Assembly: GCF_900107625.1 (NCBI RefSeq)
Contig: NZ_FNQK01000007.1
Location: forward strand, 1 to 64,000
Direction of reading: 5' to 3'
DNA length: 64,000 bases
Source: Bizionia paragorgiae
GTDB taxonomy: Bacteria; Bacteroidota; Bacteroidia; Flavobacteriales; Flavobacteriaceae
Part shown: piece by piece, positions 14,289-22,230 of the stretch
Numbering within the stretch: the first letter of the stretch is position 1
Layout: every line of letters begins with the position of its first letter
Program-made: the position numbers and the translations under genes
The notes under the pieces: generated by a model
Database searches by the model: none
What the model was told of the DNA's origin: nothing
Seen by the model: the letters and a program-made list of their open reading frames with translations, nothing else

Positions 14289-16886
14289 ATGACTAATCTA
14301 ATCAAACAATACAACGCCCTAGACGGCCAAAACGTAACCCGTAAAGAACTAAGCAAGCTTTGCGACAAACTATTTAACGCCATAGGAGAAAGCGCTGAAC
14401 ATGAAGCCCTATTTAGCGAACCCCACACCAAACTATCTAAATTATTAAACAAGTTTAGCGATGTTAATGTATTCGCTATTACCCTATCTAAAAAAATTAG
14501 CGAAAACGGCTTAAATGGATCCTGGCATACCGGCATCAAAAAAGAAGCTCTAGACAATTGCAACCGCCTTAAAAAAGGCTACAAGTACGACAAAGGCGGA
14601 AAAATAGTAAAGGTTTCTAAAACGAAGGCAAAGCCAAAAACTAAAAAGAAGACTGTAAAAGTTGTAAAACGAGAAGAAACTCCAGAAGCTTTAGGCATTC
14701 CGTTTTTATCAAAACAGCAAGCTAAAGAGTTTGGAACTGATGAAACCGTAGGACTAGGTAAAGCATTTGGTAATAACGATGTTTACCAGATGGTAACAGA
14801 TCGTATTTTAGATGCTATCGAAGGTTATGGCGATTTAACTTGGTATAGCGGTAGAAATAGCAAAAAAGGCAAAGACCATTTTGTAAATGTTGCCCGCCCT
14901 ATTAACTATAACCTAAACAAATACTACAGAGGTATAAACGCATTTTTATTATCTCATTACCCAACTTTAAAGGAAATTAAAGTTATCAAGGGCCGTAAGA
15001 CTAAGCTAATAGAATTAACACCTATTATAGACGAGCGTTTGTTCTGGATGACTTTTAAGCAAATTGAAGCGGCAAAAGGAAAAGTAAAAAAAGGTGCTAT
15101 CAGTATGGAAGCTGTATATTATAATTTCAGCTACAAACTAGACGGTAAAAACATTAGTGAAGAAAAATATAAAAAGCTTTATAAAGAGTTTGGATGCAGT
15201 CCGAGTAAATTGGATTCAGATAATTGCAAGCGTTTAGAGAAGAATATGTTTTTAAGATATTACCGCGTATTTAACGAGCGCGATATTGAAAATATAGACT
15301 TCGAAGCCAGACGAAAAAAGAAAGCAGATAAAGCAAAGAAGTTTGTTACTGTAGTAGAAAAAATAGATGCAGCAGAAGCCGTAATTAAGAATATGCCGAA
15401 TGCTCCAAAAATTATAGAGCAACACCTTGGCAAAAGCGATTCTCCACATTACGACATAATGGGAGACAAAGTTGTTATGCCATTAAAAATGCAATACGAC
15501 GATGTTTCTATTTGGTATGGTACGGCTTTTCACGAATTAGTACACTCTACAGGAGCAGAAAAAAGATTAAGCCGTGAAGGTGTTACAGATTTTGACAGAT
15601 TTGGATCGCCACAATACGCACTCGAAGAATTAATTGCAGAATTAGGGTCAGCCTACCTAAATGCGGAGAGTGGTATTTTTCTATCAACATTAAAAAAGAA
15701 TGCAGCTTATATTAAAGGCTGGAAAAAGGCCGTGGTAAAATTATTACAAGAAGATAATAAAGCCATTTTTAAAGCAGCAGGACAAGCACAAAAAGCCGCA
15801 GATTATATTTTAGATCGTGACGAAAAGGGAACCCCTAAATTTTATAAAGATTTAGATAAAAAAATAAAGCAAAAAGGCGGAAAACCTAAAAAGAAATCTA
15901 AAAAAGAAGATAAGCAACTGGCTTTATTTGCAGCAGCTCAAAAAAAAAAGGGCTTAGGGTTCGCAGTACAACCACTTCAGCATAAAAATTATGTTTTGAT
16001 TAGTCAAGATAAGCAGCAGAGGGCGCAACACGAGTTTGAAAAGGGGTTTTCTAACGTTGTGCCTTCCGATGCTATCTCTAAAGACAAAGAAAATACACAG
16101 CAACCAGAGCGCATAGAAAATGTTGCACAAGCTATTAAAGCAGTAAAAAAAGCAATTAACCCAGAGCCTAAAGCAGCACCAAAAGCGAGTAGCATAGTAT
16201 CTACAGAGGATTTAATGAATATGCAATTCGATACTTTAGACTTTACCGGTAAATGGTCTCGATTTTTAGAGAACCCAGCGCGTAATATGAAAATTGCCAT
16301 TTGGGGAAAACCAAAAAACGGTAAAACCGTAGGCGCGTGCCAATTGGCAAACTACCTTACAAATTTTGGTAAAGTACTTTATAATTTTGCGGACCAGGGG
16401 ATTAATGCAAGTACCCAAAAAATATGGAAACTAACAGGATTAAGCAATAACGATCAAGCCGATTTATCTCAAGCCCGAAGCCTTAAAGAATTAGAAAATA
16501 TTTGTAAAACAGGAGAATACTCGTTTATTTTTATAGATATGATTAACACCTATATCTATCGCACAGGTTTAAAACCGCACGAGTTCGAAGATCGTTTTAT
16601 AAAAGCATTTCCAGATATTAGCTTTATTTTAATTTTCGAGGTAACCAAAAGCGGAAACTTTAAAGGCGATCAAGCTTGGACCCATTTACCTGACGCGCTA
16701 GTAACTGTAGAAAATTACGTAATGAACGCATCCGGACGTTACGGCGTAGGACATCATATAATATGGCCCGAAGAAGTTAAGAAAACAAACCCTAGTTTAT
16801 ACGACGAACTTACAGAGGGAGAAGAACCGGAACAGGTGCAGCAACCAGAACCAGCTCCAAAAGGATTTGTAATAGAATCGTTCTAA
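14289..16886 (+). CDS. ArdC-like ssDNA-binding domain, zincin protease and RecA/RadA-like ATPase fusion
   Basis: This 865-residue protein joins at least three parts. A helical N-terminal region and a Lys-rich linker (about 100-125) come first. Residues about 160-290 look like the ArdC N-terminal ssDNA-binding domain (DVYQMVTDRILDAIEGYG, then YYRGINAFLLS). Residues about 375-510 are an ArdC-type zincin metallopeptidase with HELVHSTGAEKRL (His415) and a downstream EELIAELGSAYL. After a long linker, residues about 665-830 are a P-loop ATPase: Walker A GKPKNGKT (about 673-680), Walker B FIFIDMIN (about 746-753), and a RadA-like VTKSGNFKGDQAW segment. ArdC proteins act against host restriction. 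Fusion to a RecA-like motor suggests DNA protection plus DNA handling, possibly packaging or replication. It is the last gene before the terminator at 16905. Confidence 0.75.
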   Translation: MTNLIKQYNALDGQNVTRKELSKLCDKLFNAIGESAEHEALFSEPHTKLSKLLNKFSDVNVFAITLSKKISENGLNGSWHTGIKKEALDNCNRLKKGYKYDKGGKIVKVSKTKAKPKTKKKTVKVVKREETPEALGIPFLSKQQAKEFGTDETVGLGKAFGNNDVYQMVTDRILDAIEGYGDLTWYSGRNSKKGKDHFVNVARPINYNLNKYYRGINAFLLSHYPTLKEIKVIKGRKTKLIELTPIIDERLFWMTFKQIEAAKGKVKKGAISMEAVYYNFSYKLDGKNISEEKYKKLYKEFGCSPSKLDSDNCKRLEKNMFLRYYRVFNERDIENIDFEARRKKKADKAKKFVTVVEKIDAAEAVIKNMPNAPKIIEQHLGKSDSPHYDIMGDKVVMPLKMQYDDVSIWYGTAFHELVHSTGAEKRLSREGVTDFDRFGSPQYALEELIAELGSAYLNAESGIFLSTLKKNAAYIKGWKKAVVKLLQEDNKAIFKAAGQAQKAADYILDRDEKGTPKFYKDLDKKIKQKGGKPKKKSKKEDKQLALFAAAQKKKGLGFAVQPLQHKNYVLISQDKQQRAQHEFEKGFSNVVPSDAISKDKENTQQPERIENVAQAIKAVKKAINPEPKAAPKASSIVSTEDLMNMQFDTLDFTGKWSRFLENPARNMKIAIWGKPKNGKTVGACQLANYLTNFGKVLYNFADQGINASTQKIWKLTGLSNNDQADLSQARSLKELENICKTGEYSFIFIDMINTYIYRTGLKPHEFEDRFIKAFPDISFILIFEVTKSGNFKGDQAWTHLPDALVTVENYVMNASGRYGVGHHIIWPEEVKKTNPSLYDELTEGEEPEQVQQPEPAPKGFVIESF

Positions 16887-16904
16887 CATTAATTTCATTT
16901 AAAC

Positions 16905-16932
16905 AAAACCACTCTAATAGGGTGGTTTTTTT
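16905..16932 (+). terminator. Rho-independent terminator at the end of the main virus-like operon
   Basis: The arms aaaaccac and gtggtttt, with a short loop, are followed by a run of T residues. It lies 19 bases after the stop of the ArdC/ATPase fusion and separates that gene from the last small gene of the block. Confidence 0.85.
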
Positions 16933-16956
16933 ATATTGCACCAAAATTATAATTCA

Positions 16957-17247
16957 ATGAAAACAAAATTTGTAATAGACTTACACGAGCAATCTTTTAA
17001 CTCTAGATATGATGACATTGATCTAACTGGAGAAGACTTACTTAATATCATATTTACCAAGGCATATTTACCCCATGGTTTTATCAGAGACACAGAAAAC
17101 ACAAATTACTGTTATAAAATATTCGATAAGGAAATCAACATTACAGATAAAAAAATCATAATTATTATTGCCGAAACTGAATTTACAATTGAAGCAAAAT
17201 TTCAAGATATTGAAAATGATATGTTAATTTACCACTTAGACGAATAA
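16957..17247 (+). CDS. Small acidic hypothetical protein, separate transcription unit
   Basis: This protein has 96 residues from the ATG at 16957 (MKTKFVIDLHEQ); an earlier TTG lies beside the terminator and is unlikely. It is acidic, strand-rich and soluble, with no family I recognise (GEDLLNIIFTKAYLPHGFIR, then KKIIIIIAETEFTIEA). Because it follows a terminator, it needs its own promoter. A weak -7-like box (ttatattgc) lies about 25 bases upstream. Separately transcribed small genes at the end of prophages are often cargo genes expressed in the host, such as inhibitors or immunity factors. That role is a guess. Confidence 0.5.
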   Translation: MKTKFVIDLHEQSFNSRYDDIDLTGEDLLNIIFTKAYLPHGFIRDTENTNYCYKIFDKEINITDKKIIIIIAETEFTIEAKFQDIENDMLIYHLDE

Positions 17248-17572
17248 TCGACTATAACAGTTTTTAAATAGTATTGGAACTAGAGTAAATATTGAAGCAA
17301 AATAAAACCGCAAACATTTGTGGGAGTGTTCGCGGTAAGCATTTAAAAAAAAATTATATTATTATGTGTGGAATAATACAGTACAAATTTAGGTTTTATT
17401 TTTAAAAAAGTAAATTAAACCACTACTTTCTGAATAACGAATCTGCTGTCGATTAAATCAAACATTCCTAATCAACTGATAAAAAAGACAATTATTTCGG
17501 CAAAAACTCGGCAAAACACAAATAAAAAAAACCGTAAAAACTTACAAATAAGCTTATTACGGTTTTTAAAAG
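17248..17572. other. Gene-free junction between the virus-like block and tRNA-Leu
   Basis: No convincing gene lies here. I see a hairpin at 17307-17336 (accgcaaaca/tgttcgcggt) whose T-rich side faces the minus strand, as if it once ended a minus-strand gene. There is a tandem pair of tcggcaaaa units at about 17497 and 17508, and a terminator for the tRNA at 17523-17567. The tandem 9-mer pair next to a tRNA could be a relic of integrase arm-binding sites. No integrase gene remains in the window. Confidence 0.45.
17523..17567 (-). terminator. Terminator of tRNA-Leu
   Basis: On the minus strand, aaaaaccgtaa pairs with a ttacggttttt arm across an inner cttatttgtaag hairpin, and a T run follows. 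It starts six bases past the tRNA 3' end. Confidence 0.75.
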
Positions 17573-17652
17573 TACTCAAGGCGGGAATCGAACCCGCACT
17601 CCTAAGAATCGGATTTTGAATCCGACGCGTCTACCAATTCCGCCACTTGAGC
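17573..17652 (-). tRNA. tRNA-Leu (anticodon CAA)
   Basis: Read on the minus strand, the acceptor arms gctcaag and cttgagt pair. They enclose a leucine-type D arm (gcggaattggtagacgc), an anticodon stem tcgga/tccga around loop ttcaaaa (anticodon CAA), a class II variable arm (ttcttaggagt) and a T arm with ttcgatt. CCA is not encoded. The 3' end points towards the virus-like block, the usual orientation for an integration site at a tRNA gene. Confidence 0.95.
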
Positions 17653-17735
17653 TAATGGTGGCACAAAAATAAATATTTTTTATTTAAATCTCTTAAAAAT
17701 AGCAGGTATTATGCGTTTTAGTACGAAAAAAATCA

Positions 17736-17743
17736 TAAATTTG
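17736..17743 (+). promoter_or_regulatory. Flavobacterial -7 box upstream of prs
   Basis: TAAATTTG matches the Bacteroidota sigma-A -7 consensus TAnnTTTG and lies about 50 bases before the prs start. No convincing -33 TTG is seen at the usual distance. Confidence 0.6.
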
Positions 17744-17795
17744 CACCTCATTAAAAAACCCACAGTCTTACACACTGTCAAACAACACATTAGCA

Positions 17796-18737
17796 ATGCC
17801 AAATACGAAGCCTGACGCAAAGATTTTTTCGATTACGCAAAGTAAATATTTAGCCGAAAAAATTGCTGCTGCTTATGGAGTTAGCTTAGGAAAAGTAATT
17901 ACATCAACATATAGCGATGGAGAGTTCCAACCGTCTTATGAAGAATCTATACGTGGAACCCGTATTTTTATAATCGGTTCTACAAATCCAGGCCCAGAAA
18001 ACTTGATGGAAATGTTGTTAATGATTGATGCCGCTAAGCGTGCTTCAGCAAGACACATTACTGCAGTATTACCTTATTTTGGATGGGCAAGACAAGACAG
18101 AAAAGACAAACCTAGAGTGCCAATAGCTGCTAAATTAGTTGCTAAAATGCTAGAAGCAGCAGGAGCAACTAGAATTATCACTATGGACTTGCACGCCGAT
18201 CAAATTCAAGGGTTTTTCGAAAAGCCTGTAGATCACTTATTTGCATCGACAGTATTTTTACCATACTTAAAGAGTTTAAACCTAGACAATTTAACCATTG
18301 CTTCTCCTGATATGGGAGGTTCTAAAAGAGCTTATGCTTATTCTAAAGCATTAGAAAGTGATGTCGTTATTTGCTACAAGCAAAGAGCTAAAGCAAATGT
18401 TATTTCTCACATGGAACTTATTGGAGATGTTACGGGGAAAAATGTGGTTTTAGTAGACGACATGGTCGATACCGCTGGTACCTTAACAAAGGCAGCCGAT
18501 GTCATGATGGAGCGTGGTGCCCTTAGTGTAAGAGCTATTTGCACACATCCTATATTATCTGGAAATGCCTATGAGCGTATTGAAAACTCAAAGCTTGTAG
18601 AATTAATCGTTACCGATTCTATTCCTTTAAAGCAGGAGAGTAAAAAGATTAGAGTTATTAGTTGTGCTAACCTATTTGCCGATGTCATGCAAAACGTACA
18701 CTACAACCGATCGATAAGCTCAAACTTTTTGATGTAA
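17796..18737 (+). CDS. prs: Ribose-phosphate pyrophosphokinase
   Basis: This 313-residue enzyme makes PRPP from ribose 5-phosphate and ATP for nucleotide, His and Trp synthesis. The ATP/flexible-loop block PYFGWARQDRKDKPRVPIAA, the TMDLHADQIQGFF motif and the PRPP-binding loop VVLVDDMVDTAGTLTKAADV are all present. The length is that of the usual bacterial class I enzyme. It is followed after 60 bases by rplY and then pth, a common order in Bacteroidota, and probably starts from the TAAATTTG box. Confidence 0.97.
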   Translation: MPNTKPDAKIFSITQSKYLAEKIAAAYGVSLGKVITSTYSDGEFQPSYEESIRGTRIFIIGSTNPGPENLMEMLLMIDAAKRASARHITAVLPYFGWARQDRKDKPRVPIAAKLVAKMLEAAGATRIITMDLHADQIQGFFEKPVDHLFASTVFLPYLKSLNLDNLTIASPDMGGSKRAYAYSKALESDVVICYKQRAKANVISHMELIGDVTGKNVVLVDDMVDTAGTLTKAADVMMERGALSVRAICTHPILSGNAYERIENSKLVELIVTDSIPLKQESKKIRVISCANLFADVMQNVHYNRSISSNFLM

Positions 18738-18797
18738 TAGCGAATTAGAACATCAATTATATTATTGAATAATAATTATTAACTATAAATAAAAACA

Positions 18798-19412
18798 ATG
18801 AAATCAATTACAATTAACGGATCTCAAAGAGAAAGCGTAGGTAAAAAAGCAACAAAAGCCTTACGTAATGCTGGTCAGGTTCCTTGCGTAGTATACGGAG
18901 GAGACAAAGCAATTCATTTCTCAGCACCTGAATTAGCCTTCTCTAAGTTGGTGTACACACCTAACGCGCATACTGTTGTAATCGAATTAGACGGTGGAAC
19001 TCGTGTTAACGCTATTCTACAAGATATTCAATTCCACCCTGTAACAGACAGAATTTTACACGTAGATTTCTATCAAGTATTTGATGATAAAGAAATCACT
19101 ATGGATATTCCAGTAAACTATATTGGTAACCCAAGAGGTGTAAGAAACGGTGGTGTTTTACGTAAAAACAAACGTAGCTTAAGAGTAAAAGCATTACCTG
19201 GAAACTTACCAGATTTTATCGATGCTGATATCTCTGAACTTAAAATTGGAAACAAACTTTACATTACAGCTTTAGAAACCGAAGCTTACAAATTTATGCA
19301 CCCTGATAACACGGTTGTATGTTTAGTAAGACGTTCTAGAGCAGCTGTATTGGTTGACGATGAAGATGATGAAGAAGGTGAAGAAGCTACTGAAGCTGAA
19401 GGTCAAGAATAA
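18798..19412 (+). CDS. rplY: 50S ribosomal protein L25 (general stress/CTC type)
   Basis: This 204-residue protein binds 5S rRNA. The N-terminal L25 domain ([20 protein letters not shown], then PCVVYGG) is followed by the TL5/CTC beta-domain ([20 protein letters not shown]). The C-terminus is a very acidic low-complexity tail of Asp/Glu/Gly/Ala that is usual in this phylum. It is the long (CTC) form, not the short E. coli form. A hairpin terminator lies directly downstream. Confidence 0.95.
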   Translation: MKSITINGSQRESVGKKATKALRNAGQVPCVVYGGDKAIHFSAPELAFSKLVYTPNAHTVVIELDGGTRVNAILQDIQFHPVTDRILHVDFYQVFDDKEITMDIPVNYIGNPRGVRNGGVLRKNKRSLRVKALPGNLPDFIDADISELKIGNKLYITALETEAYKFMHPDNTVVCLVRRSRAAVLVDDEDDEEGEEATEAEGQE

Positions 19413-19435
19413 GACATTAAATCTTAATTTATCTA

Positions 19436-19468
19436 AAAAGCATTCTGTTAATTCAGGATGCTTTTTTA
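19436..19468 (+). terminator. Terminator after rplY
   Basis: The stem aaagcat/atgcttt, with an inner ct/ag pair and a T-rich tail, follows the rplY stop by 23 bases. pth starts about 26 bases further on. Confidence 0.8.
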
Positions 19469-19493
19469 TTTTTACACGAAATAAAAACCGTCT

Positions 19494-20129
19494 ATGTTTA
19501 CTTTTATTTCTAACCTATTTAAAAGCAATACAGCACACTTTTTAGTAGAAGAACAAGACCCTATGAAAAAATTTCTAATTGTTGGCTTAGGAAATATTGG
19601 CCCAAAATACGAACACACACGCCATAATATTGGTTTTAAAATATTAGACGCGTTTGCAAAAAAAGAAGACCTCACCTTCACGACTCAAAAACTGGGGGAT
19701 CTGAGTACCTATAAATTAAAAGGGCGGACCTTTATTTTTTTAAAACCAAGCACCTTTATGAACCTCAGCGGGAAAGCCATTCACTATTGGATGGAAAAAG
19801 AAAAAATCCCACTAGAAAACCTATTGGTAATAACCGACGATTTAAACCTACCCTTTGGAAGTATACGTATAAAAACGAAGGGCAGTGATGGTGGACACAA
19901 CGGACTAAAAGATACGCAAAACACTTTAAACACCACGAAATACAATAGGTTTAGATTTGGAATTAGCGACGCCTTCTCTAAAGGGCGACAAGTAGACTAC
20001 GTTTTAGGCGAATGGACCGATGAAGAAAATGAAAAACTAAGTGAAAGATTAGATAAATCTATCGAAGTCATCAAGTCCTTTGGTTTAGCAGGAATTAACA
20101 ACACCATGAATAGCTATAATGGCAAGTAA
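19494..20129 (+). CDS. pth: Peptidyl-tRNA hydrolase
   Basis: This enzyme frees tRNA from peptidyl-tRNA dropped by the ribosome. The signature GLGNIGPKYEHTRHNIGF contains the catalytic His and the Asn partner. LKPSTFMNLSG and SDGGHNGLKD complete the active site. From 19494 it has 211 residues with a short extra N-terminus (MFTFISNLFKSNTAHFLVEE). A second ATG at 19563 (MKKFLIVGLGN) gives the minimal enzyme. I recall similar short extensions in other flavobacterial Pth proteins, so I keep the longer form, with some doubt. Confidence 0.93.
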   Translation: MFTFISNLFKSNTAHFLVEEQDPMKKFLIVGLGNIGPKYEHTRHNIGFKILDAFAKKEDLTFTTQKLGDLSTYKLKGRTFIFLKPSTFMNLSGKAIHYWMEKEKIPLENLLVITDDLNLPFGSIRIKTKGSDGGHNGLKDTQNTLNTTKYNRFRFGISDAFSKGRQVDYVLGEWTDEENEKLSERLDKSIEVIKSFGLAGINNTMNSYNGK

Positions 20130-20219
20130 ACTTTACTGTAAAAAATCGTAATTTTTCTGTTAATTTTTTAGTTTTTATTCGTAATTTTACGAATACTTTA
20201 ACACTAAAAACTAAATATT

Positions 20220-22166
20220 ATGAAGAAAACTACTCTAGGTTTCTTTCTTTTCTGTTTATTCTGCTTACCCACCTTGTTATTTTCTCAAGATAAAGCTTCA
20301 ACAGTAGTCGAAAGATGTGCAGCCGACAAATACAATGCACAACTACGAAAACAATACCCTAACATGATGGGTAGCTCTGCCTTTGAATCTATGATTAAGC
20401 AGCACATTGAAAATGCTAATCTTAATAAGACGTCAATGGCTGTGGTTACAATACCTTTAGTGGTTCACGTACTACACAATGGTGAGCCTATTGGTGTAGG
20501 CGCAAATATCTCTGACGCTCAAGTCCTTTCACAAATTACTGTAATGAACCAAGATTTTAGACGTATGGCAAATACGCCGGGTTACAATACAAACCCAGTA
20601 GGTGCTGATGTTGAAGTTGAATTTGAATTAGCAAAACGTACACCAGACGGATGCCCAACTACGGGAATTAACCGTGTTAACATTTGTCAAGATGGGACAG
20701 ATAGCTCAGGTATGAACACCTTCAAAGCACAAACTATCTGGGACTCTTCTAAATACATGAATATGTGGTCTTCCAAATATGTCGGTGATTTAAATGGTAT
20801 TTTAGGATTTGCTCAATTTCCAGGAGGAAACCCTATGACCGATGGCGTAAGTGCAAATTACACCACTTTTGGAAGTTCTGATTACGACACCAATAATGAT
20901 TTCTCTTTAAACGCACCTTACGATAAAGGACGTACAATGACCCACGAAGTAGGCCATTATTTAGGACTATATCACACTTTTCAAGGAGGATGTGCCGGAG
21001 TTGGCGATGAAGTATCAGACACTCCACCAGTAGCAAGCCCAAACTTTCAGTGCCCTACAGGAATAGATTCTTGTAACGATGGTACATTAGATATGGTAGA
21101 AAACTACATGGACTATACAGATGATACGTGTATGAATACCTACACTGTTGGTCAGAAATCTAGAGTTACAGGCGTATTAGCAGGACCACGATCTGGCTTA
21201 ACAGCCGCAACGAACAATGCCCTAATTGACCCGACGCCTGTTGCAAATGATGCTAGTGTAACAATAAACAGTGTAAATGTTGATTTCTGTTCAGGAGGTA
21301 TTATCCCTGAAGTTACTGTTTACAACTATGGTACTTCTACCCTAACATCTACAGTTATCACTTACGATGTAGACGGAACAGGAACACAAACATTTAACTG
21401 GACGGGGTCTCTTAACGAAGGCCAATCGGCGGTAGTAACTTTACCAGCAATAACAGCTGCTGCTGGAGACCACACTTTTAACGCTGTTGTTTCAAGCCCA
21501 AACAGTACTACCGATGCTAGAGCATGTAATGATGCTGCCGAAGCTTGCTTTACCTCAGCTGGTAGCCCTGTTAACGTTTCTGCAACAACAATCGAGCTAA
21601 CAATAGTTCCGGATAATTATGGAAGTGAAACGACATGGACCTTAGCGGATGCTGCCGGAACCGTATTATATAACGGCGGACCATACACTAATGGCAACAC
21701 AACAGCTATTACCGAAACATTTTCTGTAACTAACAGCTGTTACGTATTTACAATAAACGATCAATATGGCGATGGTATTTGCTGTGACTATGGAAACGGT
21801 TCTTACGAACTTGTAACTGATGCAGCTTCAGGATCTACCGTTATTGTTTCTGGTGGTGATTTTAACGATTCTGAAATCACAACGTTTAATGTCACTTCAT
21901 TAAGTACAGATGACTTTACAGCAAACAACACTATTAGTCTTTACCCTAACCCAACGCAAGATGTTCTAAACATTAAAGTAAGCAACTCAAATGCCTTACC
22001 AGATAGTTTTAAAATCTACAACATGTTAGGTCAATTAGTAAAAGACGCTACAATTAACACTGCTAACGATTTAAAAGTAAACACCGCTTCTTATAGCAAT
22101 GGTATGTACTTTATAAAAATAGCTAAAGACAATAATACTGTGACTTTACCTTTTATTAAAAAGTAA
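20220..22166 (+). CDS. Secreted M43-family metalloprotease with type IX sorting tail
   Basis: This 648-residue protein has a signal peptide (MKKTTLGFFLFCLFCLPTLL, then FSQ). The M43 (cytophagalysin/pappalysin) catalytic domain is at about residues 75-335, with zinc site HEVGHYLGLYH and Met-turn ENYMDYTDD. Two beta-rich regions follow (CARDB-like at about 345-425, then a second with Cys pairs near ICCDYGNGSYEL). The last 75 residues are a type A type IX secretion signal (SLYPNPTQDVLNIKVS, then YSNGMYFIKI). The enzyme is therefore exported by Por/T9SS and either released or bound to the cell surface. It is a single-gene unit ending at the hairpin at 22188. Confidence 0.93.
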   Translation: MKKTTLGFFLFCLFCLPTLLFSQDKASTVVERCAADKYNAQLRKQYPNMMGSSAFESMIKQHIENANLNKTSMAVVTIPLVVHVLHNGEPIGVGANISDAQVLSQITVMNQDFRRMANTPGYNTNPVGADVEVEFELAKRTPDGCPTTGINRVNICQDGTDSSGMNTFKAQTIWDSSKYMNMWSSKYVGDLNGILGFAQFPGGNPMTDGVSANYTTFGSSDYDTNNDFSLNAPYDKGRTMTHEVGHYLGLYHTFQGGCAGVGDEVSDTPPVASPNFQCPTGIDSCNDGTLDMVENYMDYTDDTCMNTYTVGQKSRVTGVLAGPRSGLTAATNNALIDPTPVANDASVTINSVNVDFCSGGIIPEVTVYNYGTSTLTSTVITYDVDGTGTQTFNWTGSLNEGQSAVVTLPAITAAAGDHTFNAVVSSPNSTTDARACNDAAEACFTSAGSPVNVSATTIELTIVPDNYGSETTWTLADAAGTVLYNGGPYTNGNTTAITETFSVTNSCYVFTINDQYGDGICCDYGNGSYELVTDAASGSTVIVSGGDFNDSEITTFNVTSLSTDDFTANNTISLYPNPTQDVLNIKVSNSNALPDSFKIYNMLGQLVKDATINTANDLKVNTASYSNGMYFIKIAKDNNTVTLPFIKK

Positions 22167-22187
22167 TTTCATAATTTATCTATAATA

Positions 22188-22223
22188 AAAAGCCAATTGA
22201 AGTAAATTCAATTGGCTTTTTTT
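22188..22223 (+). terminator. Terminator after the M43 protease gene
   Basis: The near-perfect stem aaaagccaattga/ttcaattggcttttt is followed by a T run that merges with the promoter box of ribF. Confidence 0.85.
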
Positions 22224-22230
22224 ATTTTTG
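22223..22230 (+). promoter_or_regulatory. -7 box upstream of ribF, abutting a terminator
   Basis: TATTTTTG fits TAnnTTTG and starts in the T run of the preceding terminator. A TTG at 22197 is about 23 bases upstream, within the accepted range for a -33 element. If it is real, transcription starts near 22237, which favours the TTG at 22249 as the ribF start. Confidence 0.5.
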
